The notes: a model not told the origin generated them from the letters alone. Shown: positions 47,801 to 60,928, numbered from the stretch's first letter. The stretch: DNA of 64,000 nt from Oreochromis niloticus (GCF_001858045.2 NC_031984.2:30718405-30782404); one strand, 5' to 3'. Made by a program: numbers and translations.

Positions 47801-50800
47801 TAGGATAAAATGTCAAGCTGTTTCCTCCAAGGACATGTTGTCAGTTTTAGGTTTGATCGTAATCTCATCCAGAATACAACATTATTTTATTTTATTCTGT
47901 ATTCAGTGTTTTGCAGTTTTCACCCCAAAACTGAAAGATGCTGTTTAAGCTCTGGTTCAAGGGAATGTAACTGAGAAAAATTTAGAAACCACTTGTAACT
48001 CAAAACATTTGTAAATGGAAATATATCCACATGAAACCAGTTCTTGTGTTCTTTATTTGTAATCAAAACTAGCTGTAACTTAAAACCTCATAAGTTTCAC
48101 ATTTTCTTTGTGTGGTCTAACACAATACAAGAAAAAAGAACACAGCCAAAGGCCAAAGCCAGTGGGGCCCTTCCTACCCGTTGAGCATGTGAAGCTGGGA
48201 GGGATAAGTTACGGTGGAAGAGAAAGAGCTGACAGGCAACGCTAGTCCCTCCCAGAGCCTGGAGGGACACCTGAAAGCCACGAAGGAAGGCGATCCCTGC
48301 AGCAAACACAAAAGAAACAAAGTCTGTGTCACAGAATTGGCAACAACCCTTCATCAAACTTGTACACTGTACAAAGGTGTGTATAAGTTGTATGTGTGAG
48401 AGTTTGTTCTTTCTCTTGTTTTTAAACAGGCTCCTACGTTGTCATGCGTCAGTGCTTCAGTCACATAATACAATAAGAAAAATCATTTTGGAGACATCTC
48501 GCATATGTCTCATAATTTAAGTCAGATATCGTAGATATCCCACCACCAAGTGAAAATTTACTATTTACACTTAGAAACTTACGATACGACATGATAAATG
48601 ATAAGTATATATTCTTAATAAGCAAACAAATTTTACCATAGTAACTGGGTTTCCAGGAGACAATGATGGTGTCAGATTGGGAGTTTGAGTCATTTAAAAA
48701 CTCAACTTTCACATCGTTTGGTGCTTGGACGTAGTGTTGACAGATTTTAGGGTCTTCATCTCCCAGCAGCTCAAAACATGGCCATGGAATACAACCTGAT
48801 GAGGAATAATGAGGAAAATACTTCAATAATGGCTCTGAGAGGCTGCATTTGCTAATCCCAACATGCTAACACATTTAAATTAATATGGTTGGAATGCTAG
48901 GATGGTAATACTTCCACCACAAATAGTTACATTTGGGGCCGATGGGAATGTTATTGTAAACAATGGTCATAAAGCTGACAATGGTAATGAAAGGAAAAGA
49001 CAGATAACACAATTCTCTGACCAATCCTCAGTTTTTCAAATGTAATCTAGCTGGACCGACCCAATCCAAATCTGATTACAATGAGTAATCAATTAAGAAC
49101 GTCAAAGCTGATCACAGTACATAACAGTTAAATCATTGCAATCTTAAATCTGTAGACATGCTCTTAATGATTTCTGCCATCAGCGTGTTGCTGCTGTACA
49201 AAGAGCAACGTTCATGTTTTGAAACCTGCTTTGTTTACATGCATGTACGCTCTCTCCTTCACAGTGGGACTAATCTAAACAAGACTGGGTGTTATGTTGT
49301 TAAGTTCACCATGCATTGCATTTGTTTTACATGTCACATTCAACATACATCACTCCTACATAACTTAAAGGTCACCAAAATTTGTAACCACAACAAAGTA
49401 TCGTTCGACAAGACACTATATTTGGAATGAAGAAAATGGAAAAATCCCTGACAAAAACAGTCTAAAAGGTGGGTTTTTGCTAGTATAATTAATCAGGTGT
49501 CTTTCATTTCATGTGAATTTTGGAACCCCCCTGAATCACAGTTAATCCCAGTAATTTGATGAGCCTGATTTGATCATCCTCAGAAGTCTGTACCTTAATC
49601 AGACTGATTACATTCATTCTTGTTTGAACTACTGGAACAAAAGTGAGCTGTATTACATGATCCATGGAAGGAAAAAAAATGTATTACTAAAGCCAGACAA
49701 TTTTCATCTTTTGAACGACCGGGCCGTGGGGAGCATGACTGTCTAAAGCAGATTTAATATTAGTCATGGTGTTAGCATCAATTAGACAAGCACTAGCTGT
49801 AGTAATCCTGATAAATGTACTGCAGTTTTAATACTTCTAGACATTATTTGATGTGTGCATGTGTACATGTGCAAATTCTACACAATGCCTGTTTATGAGA
49901 TGAGTGCGATACAACTATGTTGTCTTTATTTTTATTATCTTTTTTACCTTTTTTGTGGATTCAGCTAAATAAAAGAGAACAAATTGTTGTTTTTGTGTCA
50001 AGCCAGTTTAAAAACAAAAAAGATATATTTTAGCACTGCTTCTTTGCCAAATTCTCAGTTGCATGTAGCCACAACAGTCACTTATCCATTGATTTAGGTG
50101 TCTTTTTTATGCTAGAATGATTCATAGGTCAGTGTTAACTGACTAAGCAAACAAAAAAGCATTCCTCGGGACTGGAGGGAGTGTAAAAGCAGCCAAAAGA
50201 AAAACTTTGAAAAACCTCCTGAAAGAAACTATTACTCAAAGAACTTTTAAAAGCTAAAAGACAGATTAATCCTCTGGGGACCATGAATAACCAAATTACA
50301 TGGAGCGTTGCTGACAGCTAACCAAAGTTTTGTGTTGACATCGAGCTAGTTGGACCAACAGCTGCCAGTCATTACGTTATAAAAAAAAATATTGGCAGCG
50401 TCCAGTTGTAGCGCCTCAGCCTCCAAGTAGATGCACCTCAAAATACTGGATTGCCTTATTCTCAAGTTATCGCATTCAGAAGGCTTGACCTCTAACCTGC
50501 TGGTCTGAAGCATTCAGCTATGTGCTAGTGCAGTGCCAAGGAGGAACTGGTGCTGAAACAGTGATGATCCTAGTGGAACAACCATTGATCTGAGAAGGGT
50601 TATGAGGTAATTTACCCTAAAATTTGAAGTCTGTCATTCTACAGAGAGAAAGATTATTCACAAATGGAAAACACTGAATACAATGTTGAAAGGAGTGGAC
50701 ATCTCTGCCAATTCTGCAACAGTTAAATGTTGAAATTAATCACAGTACAATTAGAAAAAGATTGAGCATGGAAAGTGGAAGGGTCGGAGGTTTGCCAGGA

Positions 50801-53116
50801 AAGAGAGAAAAAAAAAGTGATAGAACAAATGTATTGTTTTTCACCAAGGCAAGCATTCATGTTAATTCCTCATTTTATTTTTTTTCTGTGCTTCCTCTTT
50901 AGGCTTGCAGCAAAGTGCAGGTTGAAGCAGATGTTGCGCAGAGATAATAACTACAAGGTGAACCACATTCTTACCACTGTGGAAATAGGTGTGAACCAAG
51001 TTCATTCAAACCTCACACTCACATAGAGCTCAGATATTCGCAGTATGATGTTTGAACCTGACTTACTTCCAAACCTTTCAATGGAGTTAAAGCCCAGAGC
51101 CTTTCTGACATCACTCCTGGTTATTCTGCAGTATTCACATGCTGGACTGCCCTGCATAGGAGAAAATAAAGAGATCAGACTGCACACACTCATCTATATT
51201 TCTTTCATAGTTGTGTGCACACAAGGTTCAATTTGAGCTTCCCTTTAACTTTATAATGTATCTGTCCAACACTATGAAAGCCTTCCATGAGAGACAGTCA
51301 GAAAACATTCACCTATGCACTCTTCCAAAGTGTGTCTTTATCATGTCTTTCTCCCCTCACCCCCAACCGGTCGCAGCTGATGGCCGCCCTTCCTGTTTAA
51401 AGGAAGGTTTTCCTTCCCACTGTCGCCAAAGCGGTTGCTCATAGGGAGTCATCTGATTGTTGGGGTTTTCTGTGTTTTCTCTTTATTATTTTGGGGTCTT
51501 TACCTTACAATATAAAGCACCTTGAGGCAAGTGTGTTGTGATTTTGCTTTTGCTTGTGAGTTTGCCTCCCATAAGAAAAAGTAGTGCACCACTTCAGTTC
51601 AGTTCAGTTCAGTTCAAGTAACAATCATCAGAGGTGCTTTGATTTCCAAACATCTGCACATACTTACCTATCACAGTTTAAACAGTGGATCAGCACTGAC
51701 AACCCTTCATGGTGAGTTTGGAGAACCTTGTTGATATAATACAAACAATATTGTTCTGTTTTTATAAGGTGCTCCATGTAAAATCTGATTCCCATCTGTA
51801 CAGTATGTGCTGTGGCTTGTTCTTGTGTTTAAACAGTGGATGTTTCTCATCAAAACATACTGTGTAGTGAAGGCACTGATCCAGGTTGACTCACTGTGCT
51901 CTGCTATTGAGTGAACATTATCAATGGAGAGCAGGACAGTGCATTTACCCAAGCATCGCTTTTACGGGGTGTTTGTGTAATTATAGATAATGCTGCTTCA
52001 CACTCAAAGCACGCTAAATTATAGAAAGACATATTTTACTTGTTGGAACAGTGAAAGTGTGACTGGGTCACTGAATGTGTTATAGTTCCTCTGTAATAAA
52101 ACAGCTGTTTACTCCACCTTCTGTGAAAATGAAAATCTGGTGTGCCCCTAGACAGACATGGCACTGGTTGTTGGTGTTTCTGTCATTAAGAAAATTGTTT
52201 GATCACTTTCTTACACTGCTGACTTGCTCTACAGGTTTTAGAGATCATGACTAATAGGATGAGAAAAGACAAACCGTGTGTGCGAAGGTTAGGTAGAAAG
52301 TCTGCGTAGCCTAAACCCTCGTTTTCTGGAGCAAACCAGCTGAGCAAACATGGAGAAACTCTTAATCCATGTGAAAAGCCCGCACAAATTAAGAGTTTTG
52401 GAGAAAGGTCAAAGTCTACTTTCTACAATATGACTGAGTGCCCCACTTTTCTTTAATCGAAATAAAATTTAAAGGAATACGTGAGCATGGCCCTTTGGTT
52501 TAACCACCTCACTGTGGTATGGTAACCCAGGGGTAATATCTTTTCAAGTAAAAACGCTGCATTACTGACAGCAAATCAGACATCTGGCTCAGATAAAATC
52601 AACATTTTGGATAATCGCTCACGACTGGATCCATTTTAATGAGTTGCATCATAAATCTCTGTGGCCCAAGCCCCAGTGAAAAGTCACCAAATTATGCTCT
52701 CCTCCTTTGCTTTTTAAACTTTCTCACATTTAAAATCTCTCCATATGCGGGTGATGAATTTGTCTTTGTGTCGGGAAATCATTACAACTCCCCCCTCCCC
52801 TCTTCTTCTTGTGACACCTAAAACTAAAGGTAACTGCTGCAGATTTCCTTCACTGATAATAACAATCATAGGTTCATTATGTGAATACACACCACACAGT
52901 CATCACGGTATAATTGGTTTACTGCCAGTATATGTAACTCCAGCCAGATTAAACTAATGCAGTGAAAACATTCTGGCATCCACTGAGAGAGCGGACAGAT
53001 TGAAACTGTTGGAGCTTGTAGTGTGAGACGATAGCACGAGAAATTCCACTCAAGCCCCCCCTCCCCTGCAAAAAAAACCATTTCTAACTTGATTTATGTT
53101 CAAGGAGAATAGAGGC

Positions 53117-53194
<78 letters not shown>

Positions 53195-53843
53195 TAAAGG
53201 AAGCTCAGATTTGTTTTTTAAATGATATAAAATATAGGAAATCTTGTACACATGTCAAACTTTCCACTACAGAGAACAACACACACACTGAAAGGGCGGG
53301 AAATAAAATGTGACTCCTGGGATTTTAAACCATGCAGCAGTTTGACTGCTTAAAATGAATTTTTTTCCCCACCAAATTTGGATCTTATATTTGAAGAATT
53401 GAGGATATAGTTTTCTGTGTAACTCATCACTTACGCAGCAGGAACTCATTCCATCTGCAGGTTATTTGCTATCCTGCGACCACTTAAGGAAGACCTAAAC
53501 TTTTCTTAAAACCAGGACCAACTGAATAATTCTCTTAAAAAAAATGTGTTATGTGAATTATTTTTAGTCATTTTTTTTTCTTACTTTTCAAACAAAGGGT
53601 GACAGAACATCTGTCACAAAACAAAAAATAAAACATGATGCTGCATATTGTACGAAATATATTATACAAAGTTGATGAATTAAGGTGAGTTAACAGTTGA
53701 CCATGAAGGAGATAAAACCTCCAGCTTACCTGCTGGATACAGTCCAGACTGCAGCTCTGAGGGGTGACAGGAGCAGCTGTGGCCTCAGCCTGACAGCAGA
53801 GCAGTTCACAAAGCATCAAAAACAGGTACAAAAGCCCCCACAT
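41857..53843 (-). CDS. Interleukin-17 receptor family member (IL17RD/SEF-like) with SEFIR domain
   Basis: Single-pass cytokine receptor; the SEFIR domain recruits Act1-type adaptors by homotypic contact. Minus-strand exons: 53730-53843 (ATG), 51023-51151, 48637-48795, 48178-48296, 46936-47059, 46723-46761, 46488-46633, 46294-46368, 43458-43524, 42856-43002, 42535-42707 and 41857-42372 (stop). Exon 2 ends in phase 0 but exon 3 needs one leading base, so a short exon of length 3n+1 between 48796 and 51022 was not located. Seen: signal peptide (MWGLLYLFLMLCELLCCQAE), fibronectin-like ectodomain (YYGIAFLRGF, DPFPGLSLGSQYAVTV), transmembrane segment (AFILPLSLVAVAVLGGCLAI) and SEFIR (RLLICYSSYDGPAHVKAV, CLDLWDSLSVAEEGSMAWHC). 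The CYSSxDG and ALDLW-type signatures and the ectodomain order are closest to IL17RD. The tail after SEFIR is only ~50 residues, unlike the long IL17RD tail, so it may be a divergent paralogue. Confidence 0.85.
43570..43792 (+). mobile_element. LINE (L2-type) 3' end with GATGAT tail
   Basis: GAAAACCTATTTTTATTCCCTGGCTTTTAAC...TTGTTCAGCACTTTGGTC...AAAGTGCTATACAAATAAA followed by (GATGAT)n, the usual 3' end of fish L2-like LINEs with a simple-repeat tail. Lies in an IL-17 receptor intron. Confidence 0.6.
44147..44588. mobile_element. Mariner-type MITE with ~155-bp inverted arms and TA duplication
   Basis: Starts CAGGGTGGGCCATTTATATG and ends with the inverse CATATAAATGGCCCACCCTG. The arms pair over about 155 bp (to TTGGATACAAC near 44305 and GTTGTATCCAA near 44434), leaving a ~125-bp centre. 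TA at 44145-44146 and 44589-44590 fits the Tc1/mariner target duplication. No ORF. Confidence 0.88.
44770..44930. repeat. hAT-type terminal fragment
   Basis: The stretch ending TTTTTCAAAGTAACTTGCCCAACACTG is the common end of a fish hAT family, seen here as one end only, abutting the Tc1 piece that follows. Confidence 0.6.
44931..45567 (+). mobile_element. Second, internally deleted Tc1-like element
   Basis: The + strand carries transposase pieces (HTH linker RKGRPRV-like at 44958-44985, and WPPQSPDLNPSEMVWGEMD-like at 45196-45250). It ends in GGTGTGTCCAAACTTTTGACTGGTAGTGTA, a standard Tc1 terminal repeat ending at about 45567. The middle of the transposase is missing. Confidence 0.78.
47330..47480. 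repeat. Fragment of the same DNA repeat as 40740-41280
   Basis: CTGTTGCCAGTTAACCTAATGTTCCTCCAGCTG and GTTTGCAAATCATTGCATTCTGTTTTTATTTACATTTTA are typical of that repeat's end. Confidence 0.5.
48796..51022. other. IL-17 receptor intron(s), one short exon expected but not placed
   Basis: The phase mismatch of the flanking exons shows that coding sequence is missing here. A weak candidate on the minus strand lies near 49237-49267 (after ATTAG, before GTAAAC; 31 nt), but its splice sites are poor and I do not call it. Confidence 0.4.
51336..51620 (-). repeat. Interspersed teleost repeat, family A copy 3
   Basis: Reverse-oriented copy: GGTCGCAGCTGATGGCCGCC, TTAAAGGAAGGTTTTCCTTCCCACTG, CACCTTGAGGCAAG. 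It ends in a (TTCAG)n run at 51596-51616. Confidence 0.75.
53121..53190. repeat. (AC)n microsatellite
   Basis: About 35 uninterrupted AC units in IL-17 receptor intron 1. Confidence 0.95.
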
Positions 53844-54194
53844 GCTGCTAGGGCCAGGACCTCATCATCCTACGGGGAGCACTGGACCTCAAACTCTCAC
53901 CGACACTCTGGCAGCTGAAGCACCTCGAAGTTATGCTCGAGAGTTAAGTGACAGCAACCTTGGAGAAGGAAGAAAGACGTGGAGGGGAGTGGTATCTTCA
54001 GGCTACACGGGGGAGGTGTGGCCTGCAAGCTCCCTGTACATGTTGGAACAGCTCTGCTGCCACAATAAGTTAATAGAGTGCAGAAAAAAAACAACTCATG
54101 GCAAGTTGCTCTATTAAACCTAAGTATCAGGTGAGGAAAAACAAGTCATCGCACAAATTTCACCAAAGACCTTTGAGGTGTTAGCCAGGTTCAT

Positions 54195-54200
54195 TTTATT
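54195..54200 (-). terminator. Polyadenylation signal, fam50a
   Basis: AATAAA on the minus strand, 190 bp past the stop at 54391. Confidence 0.55.
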
Positions 54201-54390
54201 CAGCAGATGTTCCAACAAAGGTTTAGAAGTAATCAGCTATGTACACAAAAAATTTTTGTTTTCAAATAAAACCAATCAAATGTTGAAAAGAAATACTGAC
54301 ATTAAAACAAATAATAGAACAAGTAAAGATGAAAAGTAGCAACTACACATCCGCATCAAGGACCGGACATGGAGGAGGAGCATCGGCGTC

Positions 54391-57300
54391 TCATCGGATC
54401 TGGAAAACAAAAAAACATCATGTAACTCCAAAAGAATCAAACACAAACACGCTGATTAGACAGGGTGTATCATGCACGCTCCTCATCAAACTGTCACATT
54501 TTTTTCCAGATCCTGAGGCTGAAAACAATGAAAAACAAATAAAAATAAAAAATCTCCTTGTGCAATACCACAAAAGGCCACTAGATGCTCAACAAACACT
54601 TGAGCTTTTCCCCTATTCCCACTGCAAATAGTCATCCAGTCATTGGAGTGTCACTAAAATATTTACTCACTAATAATCAATGATAAAGTAATATCTAAAT
54701 AAGCTATAACAGCTGCTTATTTAAAGCATTACAGAATTTTGCTCATCTTTAAAGCAGTTCAGATTATGTTCATTTCCAGCCTTGCAGTCTTTTTTTCTTG
54801 GACTACTAGAGTTTCCAGAACCATCAAAACTCAGTCTGAAACCAGCGGTTAGACCTCACTTCTCTGAAGCCGGCTCGTGTAAGAAAGCACTGATGAGGGA
54901 AGAAGCTGTACCAGGCAGCTTGCAGAGCAGCGTCTCTGAGGTTTCACTACATTTGTAATATATGTGCTTAACAATTTCCAGCAATAAAAAGACATGCGTT
55001 TTCTTTTTAACTGCATTAAAAAAAATAAATGCATTCCATAAAGTGAAAAGCATCTTCTCAGTTACAATGTGACAGTACAAAGCTCTGGACTTCCTTCCAG
55101 CATCCCTCTGAACAATTACAAAGAAAACTCGTGCCACAAATCATCCTGTCAGCACTCAGCAATGAGCCTGACGCAGGGAGCAGAAATATCATTATATTTC
55201 TCCCATCTCGTTTCTCTTCACTGACTCATCATTGAATCCAGGAGCAATTTTAAAACCCCGCTCATTACTCGGGCCACAGCTACAGTACCACAGCTTTCAT
55301 GTAAAGCAGCTTGCTCTGACCTTGGACCTTCCCTTTATTATGCTCTTATAAGGATGCCACAGGATCAGACTGCCGGGTACACTCATAGATTTCCCATGAT
55401 GCACTGAGCAGTATACGTGTACCTTCTTCTTTTCTCTCCTCATGTGCTTTTACTACCACTGCATGTCATTAACTCTTGTCTCACTGTGCACTTCATTTTG
55501 GCCTTTCCTTTCTGCTCATCTCATTCAGCAGATGGCTGGCCCTGTCTGACCCTGGTTCAGGGTCACTTCCTGTTTAAAGGGAGTTCTTCCCATCCTCTAC
55601 TGCCAGATGCTTTTTCACAGGTAATCTAATATTTGGGGTTTTTCTCTCTAATATTGTGGGGCTTTTATGTCCCATAGAGAAGCGCCTTGAGATGACTGCC
55701 ACTGTGAAACAGCACTATATAAATACAACTAAACTGAAACTGAACTGCACACATGGAAGATATATTAGAGTAATGAGGCCCAGTCATCTCTCCCCTCTGC
55801 CTCGCAGTCTGGTGCTCCACCTGCAGTTAATGATGAACCTGAGAAAAGCCGGGTCGGCTTCAAAGCTTTGCTTGCAGCTTTGGTGGTGAGGCCACACAGA
55901 GCCAACCAGACTCCAATTTAAAAAGAAACTGGGGAAATAACCAGCTGATTAATTTTTGCTTGGCAGAAATGACTCTTACCGTGTATTTGTCCCATTTCTT
56001 CTCAGGATCGTACGGCTCCCAGCGACTAGCAGGGAAGATATGCTTGTTCTTCTCATACCAGCTCCTCAGCACCACTTTCCCTGCATGAGACTTGAGGTAA
56101 AAGAGCATAGCCGCATTCAATACTTCTGTTTGTTTTACAGAGATATTCAGATATTTCTGTCCCTAAAACCAGTCAGGACAGCCAGACCTCCAAAGCCATC
56201 AACTATACACAATCCATATGACATCAGACCCCCACTGCTCAATTTGTGGGTACACAGTGGATTGGACTCATGTGTCTCAGCCCCATATGCTTGGCAAGTC
56301 AACAAGTCCAAAACTGGCTCTAGGGTGTGGTATTGGTTTCCTCTACATTAGTGTCAGTGTAAATATGATTTCTGGGTAAGCAAAATCTGTTTTCAAACTC
56401 TGAAAACACAACTGCAAACTACTCAACTTTCTTCCTGTCAAAGAGGACAATTTAGGACATTTCAAAGGATTTTTATCCTTCTAAATTCAGTGAAGAGAAA
56501 AAAGTTAAATAGAAAAATATCCTACTAATACATGATGAAGAGACTGACTTATTTCAAGTCAGACTTGGCACAGGACAGTAAACTATTAAAATAATGGTGT
56601 TTTTACATTTTACAATCAGAATTCAGTGACTTGTGATACTTTTAGACTCTGACACTGATGTATCAGTCCAATTAACAGTATGTGTCTGTGTCTATTTTTG
56701 TGTCAGTTTTTACATTTTATCTCCATTTTGGTCCAGAATTGATGCTTGCCTTGTTTCTTCTGTTTGCTCTCTCTCTGATCTCTGCTTGTGTCTGACTTCA
56801 ACATCAATCTTTCTGTTCATTCCTCTATAACCTTATAAACTCCCTTTCCTGTATCAGATATACAAATATTTCACCGTTCTTATGAGTATTTCTAATCAAA
56901 GCAACTGTAGAAACAGACTTAAGACATTTCTTTTTTTGAGTATTTTAGGAATAGTTCTAATCAGCTAAAAAAAAGGAAACCGTTTCCCACAAAGTCTTTT
57001 TTCCCCCCTCACCTCATCTTTCTCCACAGTGGCATCATTGACCAGTCGGATATCATCGTGGACATCAAAGCTGAACAGAGGGCCTGCAAAGAAGAAATAT
57101 CAACTGGGTGAAAAAGCAGAAAACTAAGAAACATGAGGCATTTAAGAAAGAAAGAATTTCCGACACATAATTGTCTCATGATAATATAAATTACAGAGAC
57201 TATAACATCCCCTATGGGCCCAGATTTAACCCCTACAGGGCTGGTGGAGGGACTCTCTGCCATTTGACCTTAGAACTGAAGAAGCTTCTCGGAGTTTAGG

Positions 57301-57556
57301 TGAAACATCTTCAAGGACATTCAAAGAAGTCCAGATGCTTTTGTTTCCAAGCTCCTTAGACTATCAAAGTGCAATGATTAATCAGACTCTGTTAGAATGA
57401 AGCCTGAATGTTATAACTAGTGATGGGAATTCCGTCTCTTTTTAGAGAACCGGCTCTTTCGGCTCGGCTCACTAAAAGAGCCGGCTCGTTCGGCTCCCAA
57501 CCGGCTCTTCAGGTTGTTTTGTTGCTTTAATTAATTTATTATCAACAACAATATAA

Positions 57557-57606
<50 letters not shown>

Positions 57607-60600
57607 ATATATAGATACATATATCTATATAGATATATATACACATACATGTAATAACGTAATAAATAAACTATAAAATACAAAAACCAACTATTTACAT
57701 TTCAACTTTTAACTATTCAAATGTTCAGCTTTTTCCTTTTAAACTAATTTAAAATGAATCAACACAAAACACTGCAAACCACAACACAATTAAATATAAA
57801 TTAAAATATGCAAAACAAAAAGAAGATGCACATTCTCTGTTATATAGGCCTGGGATGATTTTTTGGGGGAGTGTTTTCCTGCTTGGAATTGCATACATAG
57901 GATTCACTGCATGAATAAACTTTCTGAATCCTTTATCATCCGCAACTGAAAATAGTTGTGGATGATTACTATACCTTTCTAATGCGACGTTGTTGTCCCT
58001 GGCTTTCTTTCTGTTTCTGTGCTACTGCGAGTGTAACTACCGCCCCTCCCCCCTCTGCCCAGCACAAAGCACAAGGCTCAGAGAGAGAGCGAGGGTGAGA
58101 GAAAGAAAAAAACCCCAAAAAACACGGCTCTCAATAAGGAGCCGGCTCCCATCGTTCACTTCAAAGATCTGGCTCTAAGAGTTGTTTCGTTCGCGACTGA
58201 CACATCACTAGTTATAACAGATTAGGGGTAGCTAAATACGGACAACATTCCTGGTCTCGCGCTTTCCTCTTTAGACACCCGCAGTCCAAAGCAACAACAT
58301 ACAAACATGTCCAGAATCAAATCCCCCGTCCACTTATCGTGATTGGACGAGCTGTGCTATTAACTTTAAATTGAATATGAAATATTGTGTAAAAAAGGAA
58401 CGACACAAAATGCTGTCAGTTTAAAAACAGGGATTAATAAACACTACACCGCAGTGGATTTCTAACAAAGCATTCTGGTTTAATGAGGGTCTATTTATTT
58501 TTTGGGCTTTTATGCCACATGTCACTGTGGCTTGGTTCATCTTTTATATACACTCTATAGCAAAACAAAAATGTTTTTATATTAGAGCTTTTCTATCGTC
58601 TGTAGCAGGAAATTGGGATATTGTATGTCAGCAGTGTGGAAGCTGTTGATGCCTGCTTACCTGATTTGCCTCTGGCTTTGGTCACAATGAAGTCATAAAA
58701 ACTGTGATGCTGAAGGAGACAAGGAGACAAACAACTTTACATCAAAAACAAAGATTCTCTTTCCGATTACAATCTACTAGTGCGACTACACTTAACTATC
58801 AAAGTGAGTTTGAGTGGCACACAGGTGTTTAAACAAGAGAGGGAGAAAAAAAGGGAAAAAGCAAAGTTAAGCAACAGTTTGGCAGCAGTTAACTGGGTGT
58901 GTCACAGCACTTACATGTGGGATTATCAGATCTTCTTTGATGTACATCAGCTGCTCTACTCCAGCAGATCTGTAGAAAAGAAATCCCATTTATCATTTTG
59001 TCACATCCATTAACTCCAAGGTGCCTTTTTTTTAATGCCTCCATGGGAACTGAAATAAAACACTGGGGCTGACAGCAATGCTTCAGTTTATCACTCTAGT
59101 GTTAAAAGATGGAGAAACTGAGAAGGACATATGATGTGCGCCAAGTCAGTTCTGGCAAGTCAGAAATTGGTCAGATGTTCACTGCAGGAGGAATATCACA
59201 GACAGCACTTACACCACTGTCAAGCTTTTTTGAAACTGTTTGGCTAAACGACAGAAAAGCTTCTATTTGGGCTGATGGAAAATATTAGTATAACATATTA
59301 TATAATAGTTTGTTTTTCTTCACTCTACTTTTACTCATCGGTGTCAATTTCAGATGATGCCGCATTCAGTTGTATACTGGCCTGTAGTAATGAACACACC
59401 CACCATGATTTTTCGTATGGCATAACTGCAGCTACTTTTGTAAATACAGTGGAACCCCAACTTACGAATACTCCGTTTCACAAAAAATTCAAGTTACGAA
59501 GGCACTGAACGGCAATATTTTTGCCCGTATTACGGCAAAATGCCCGAGCAACGAAATCCGCTGGCTCTGATTGGCTGAGCCTACAATGCCCACAGTGCCT
59601 TCCGAATTATGTGACAACCCCTTGGCTTCCGTACTTGCGCTTCGCTGTTCCACTTGAACGACGTATTGTTGTTCTAGTTAGCAATTAGCCTATAGCCTAT
59701 CGTTCAGCATCGCCTCAGTCAAAACGCGCGATGGGTGCTTCGACTTACGAAAGACCCTCAGGAACAAATTAATTTCGTAAGTCGGGGTTCCACTGTACCT
59801 GCATTCTCAAACAGTCTGAGTGAAAAACATAAATGATCCATCTTTCATGTCTAAACTCACCGGAGCTCGCTGAAGTCCTTTCTGAGGACTTCAAGGGCTT
59901 TCTGCAGGAAGTTCTGAATGGTGTTACCTTTCTTCATCTGAAGCAGAAATACACAAACGGAGACAAAACAAAAACATGAGGAGAGAAACGGTTGCGTAAA
60001 GTGTTGCTACACACGGTGCAGGGAACATTTGTTTTTTCTCCTTAAAAACCTCAGTGCCAGTTGCTTCAATCTTTACCTTGACAGTTTTTCGATGTCCAGA
60101 GCCGTCCCAGTAACTGAACGTAATCTCAATCTCCTCATCTGATGACACAGATGTGCACAGTTATTACAGAGTTAGAGGGAGACACAGGGTTGCGCACTGC
60201 TGTACTGCCACACTGATTTCATAATAATGCAATAGCAACTTTTTAATTAGGATGTTCGTTTTCAGATCACCAGGGCCCTGCAGTGCCTTCTACAGGTAGT
60301 GAGGCCACAAGAGGGCAAGTCTATGCGTGACTGGACCGCACGGGCTAGACGCAGACACAGACATCCAGTGGAGCTCAAACACCTTGGTGGTTGTAAAGAA
60401 GGCCCAACAGTGTCTCCATTTTCTGAGAATCCTCACAAAAATGGACGTGAAGAGGGAGCTGCTGATTGTCTTCCACTCAACGTGTGCTGACATACTGCAT
60501 CTGTGTATGATTCTCCAGCTGCACCATGGCACACAAAAAAGCACTACAGAGGGTCATTAATATGGCCCCAAAAATGATTGGACATCCTCTGTCCTCCCTG

Positions 60601-60893
60601 AAAGACATGTACAGCACTTGAGAGGGCATGCAGCATCCTACAGGACTGCACACATCCAGGACACCGGGTGTTTAAGCTGCTGCCGTCAGGCAGGAGATTC
60701 AGGTTGCTGATGTCGCAGACTCAAGGAAACCTTTTACAACAGGGCCATAGCTTTGTTAGCTCAATGCTAACAGCTGACCTCATTGGCTACCTCCCTGGTG
60801 TTTTTGTTTTTTGTTGTTTTTTGTTGTTGTTTTTTTTTGGGGGGGGGGGGGGGGGAATAACATAAAAACAACAACAATAATAATAATGATAAC

Positions 60894-60928
<35 letters not shown>

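Noticed and set aside
49237..49267. Candidate for the missing IL-17 receptor exon
   Set aside because: Right length class (31 nt) but weak acceptor and donor and no family similarity; not called.
50775..51026. Plus-strand 83-residue frame
   Set aside because: Overlaps the antisense of an IL-17 receptor exon edge, has no splice or conservation support and starts in intron.
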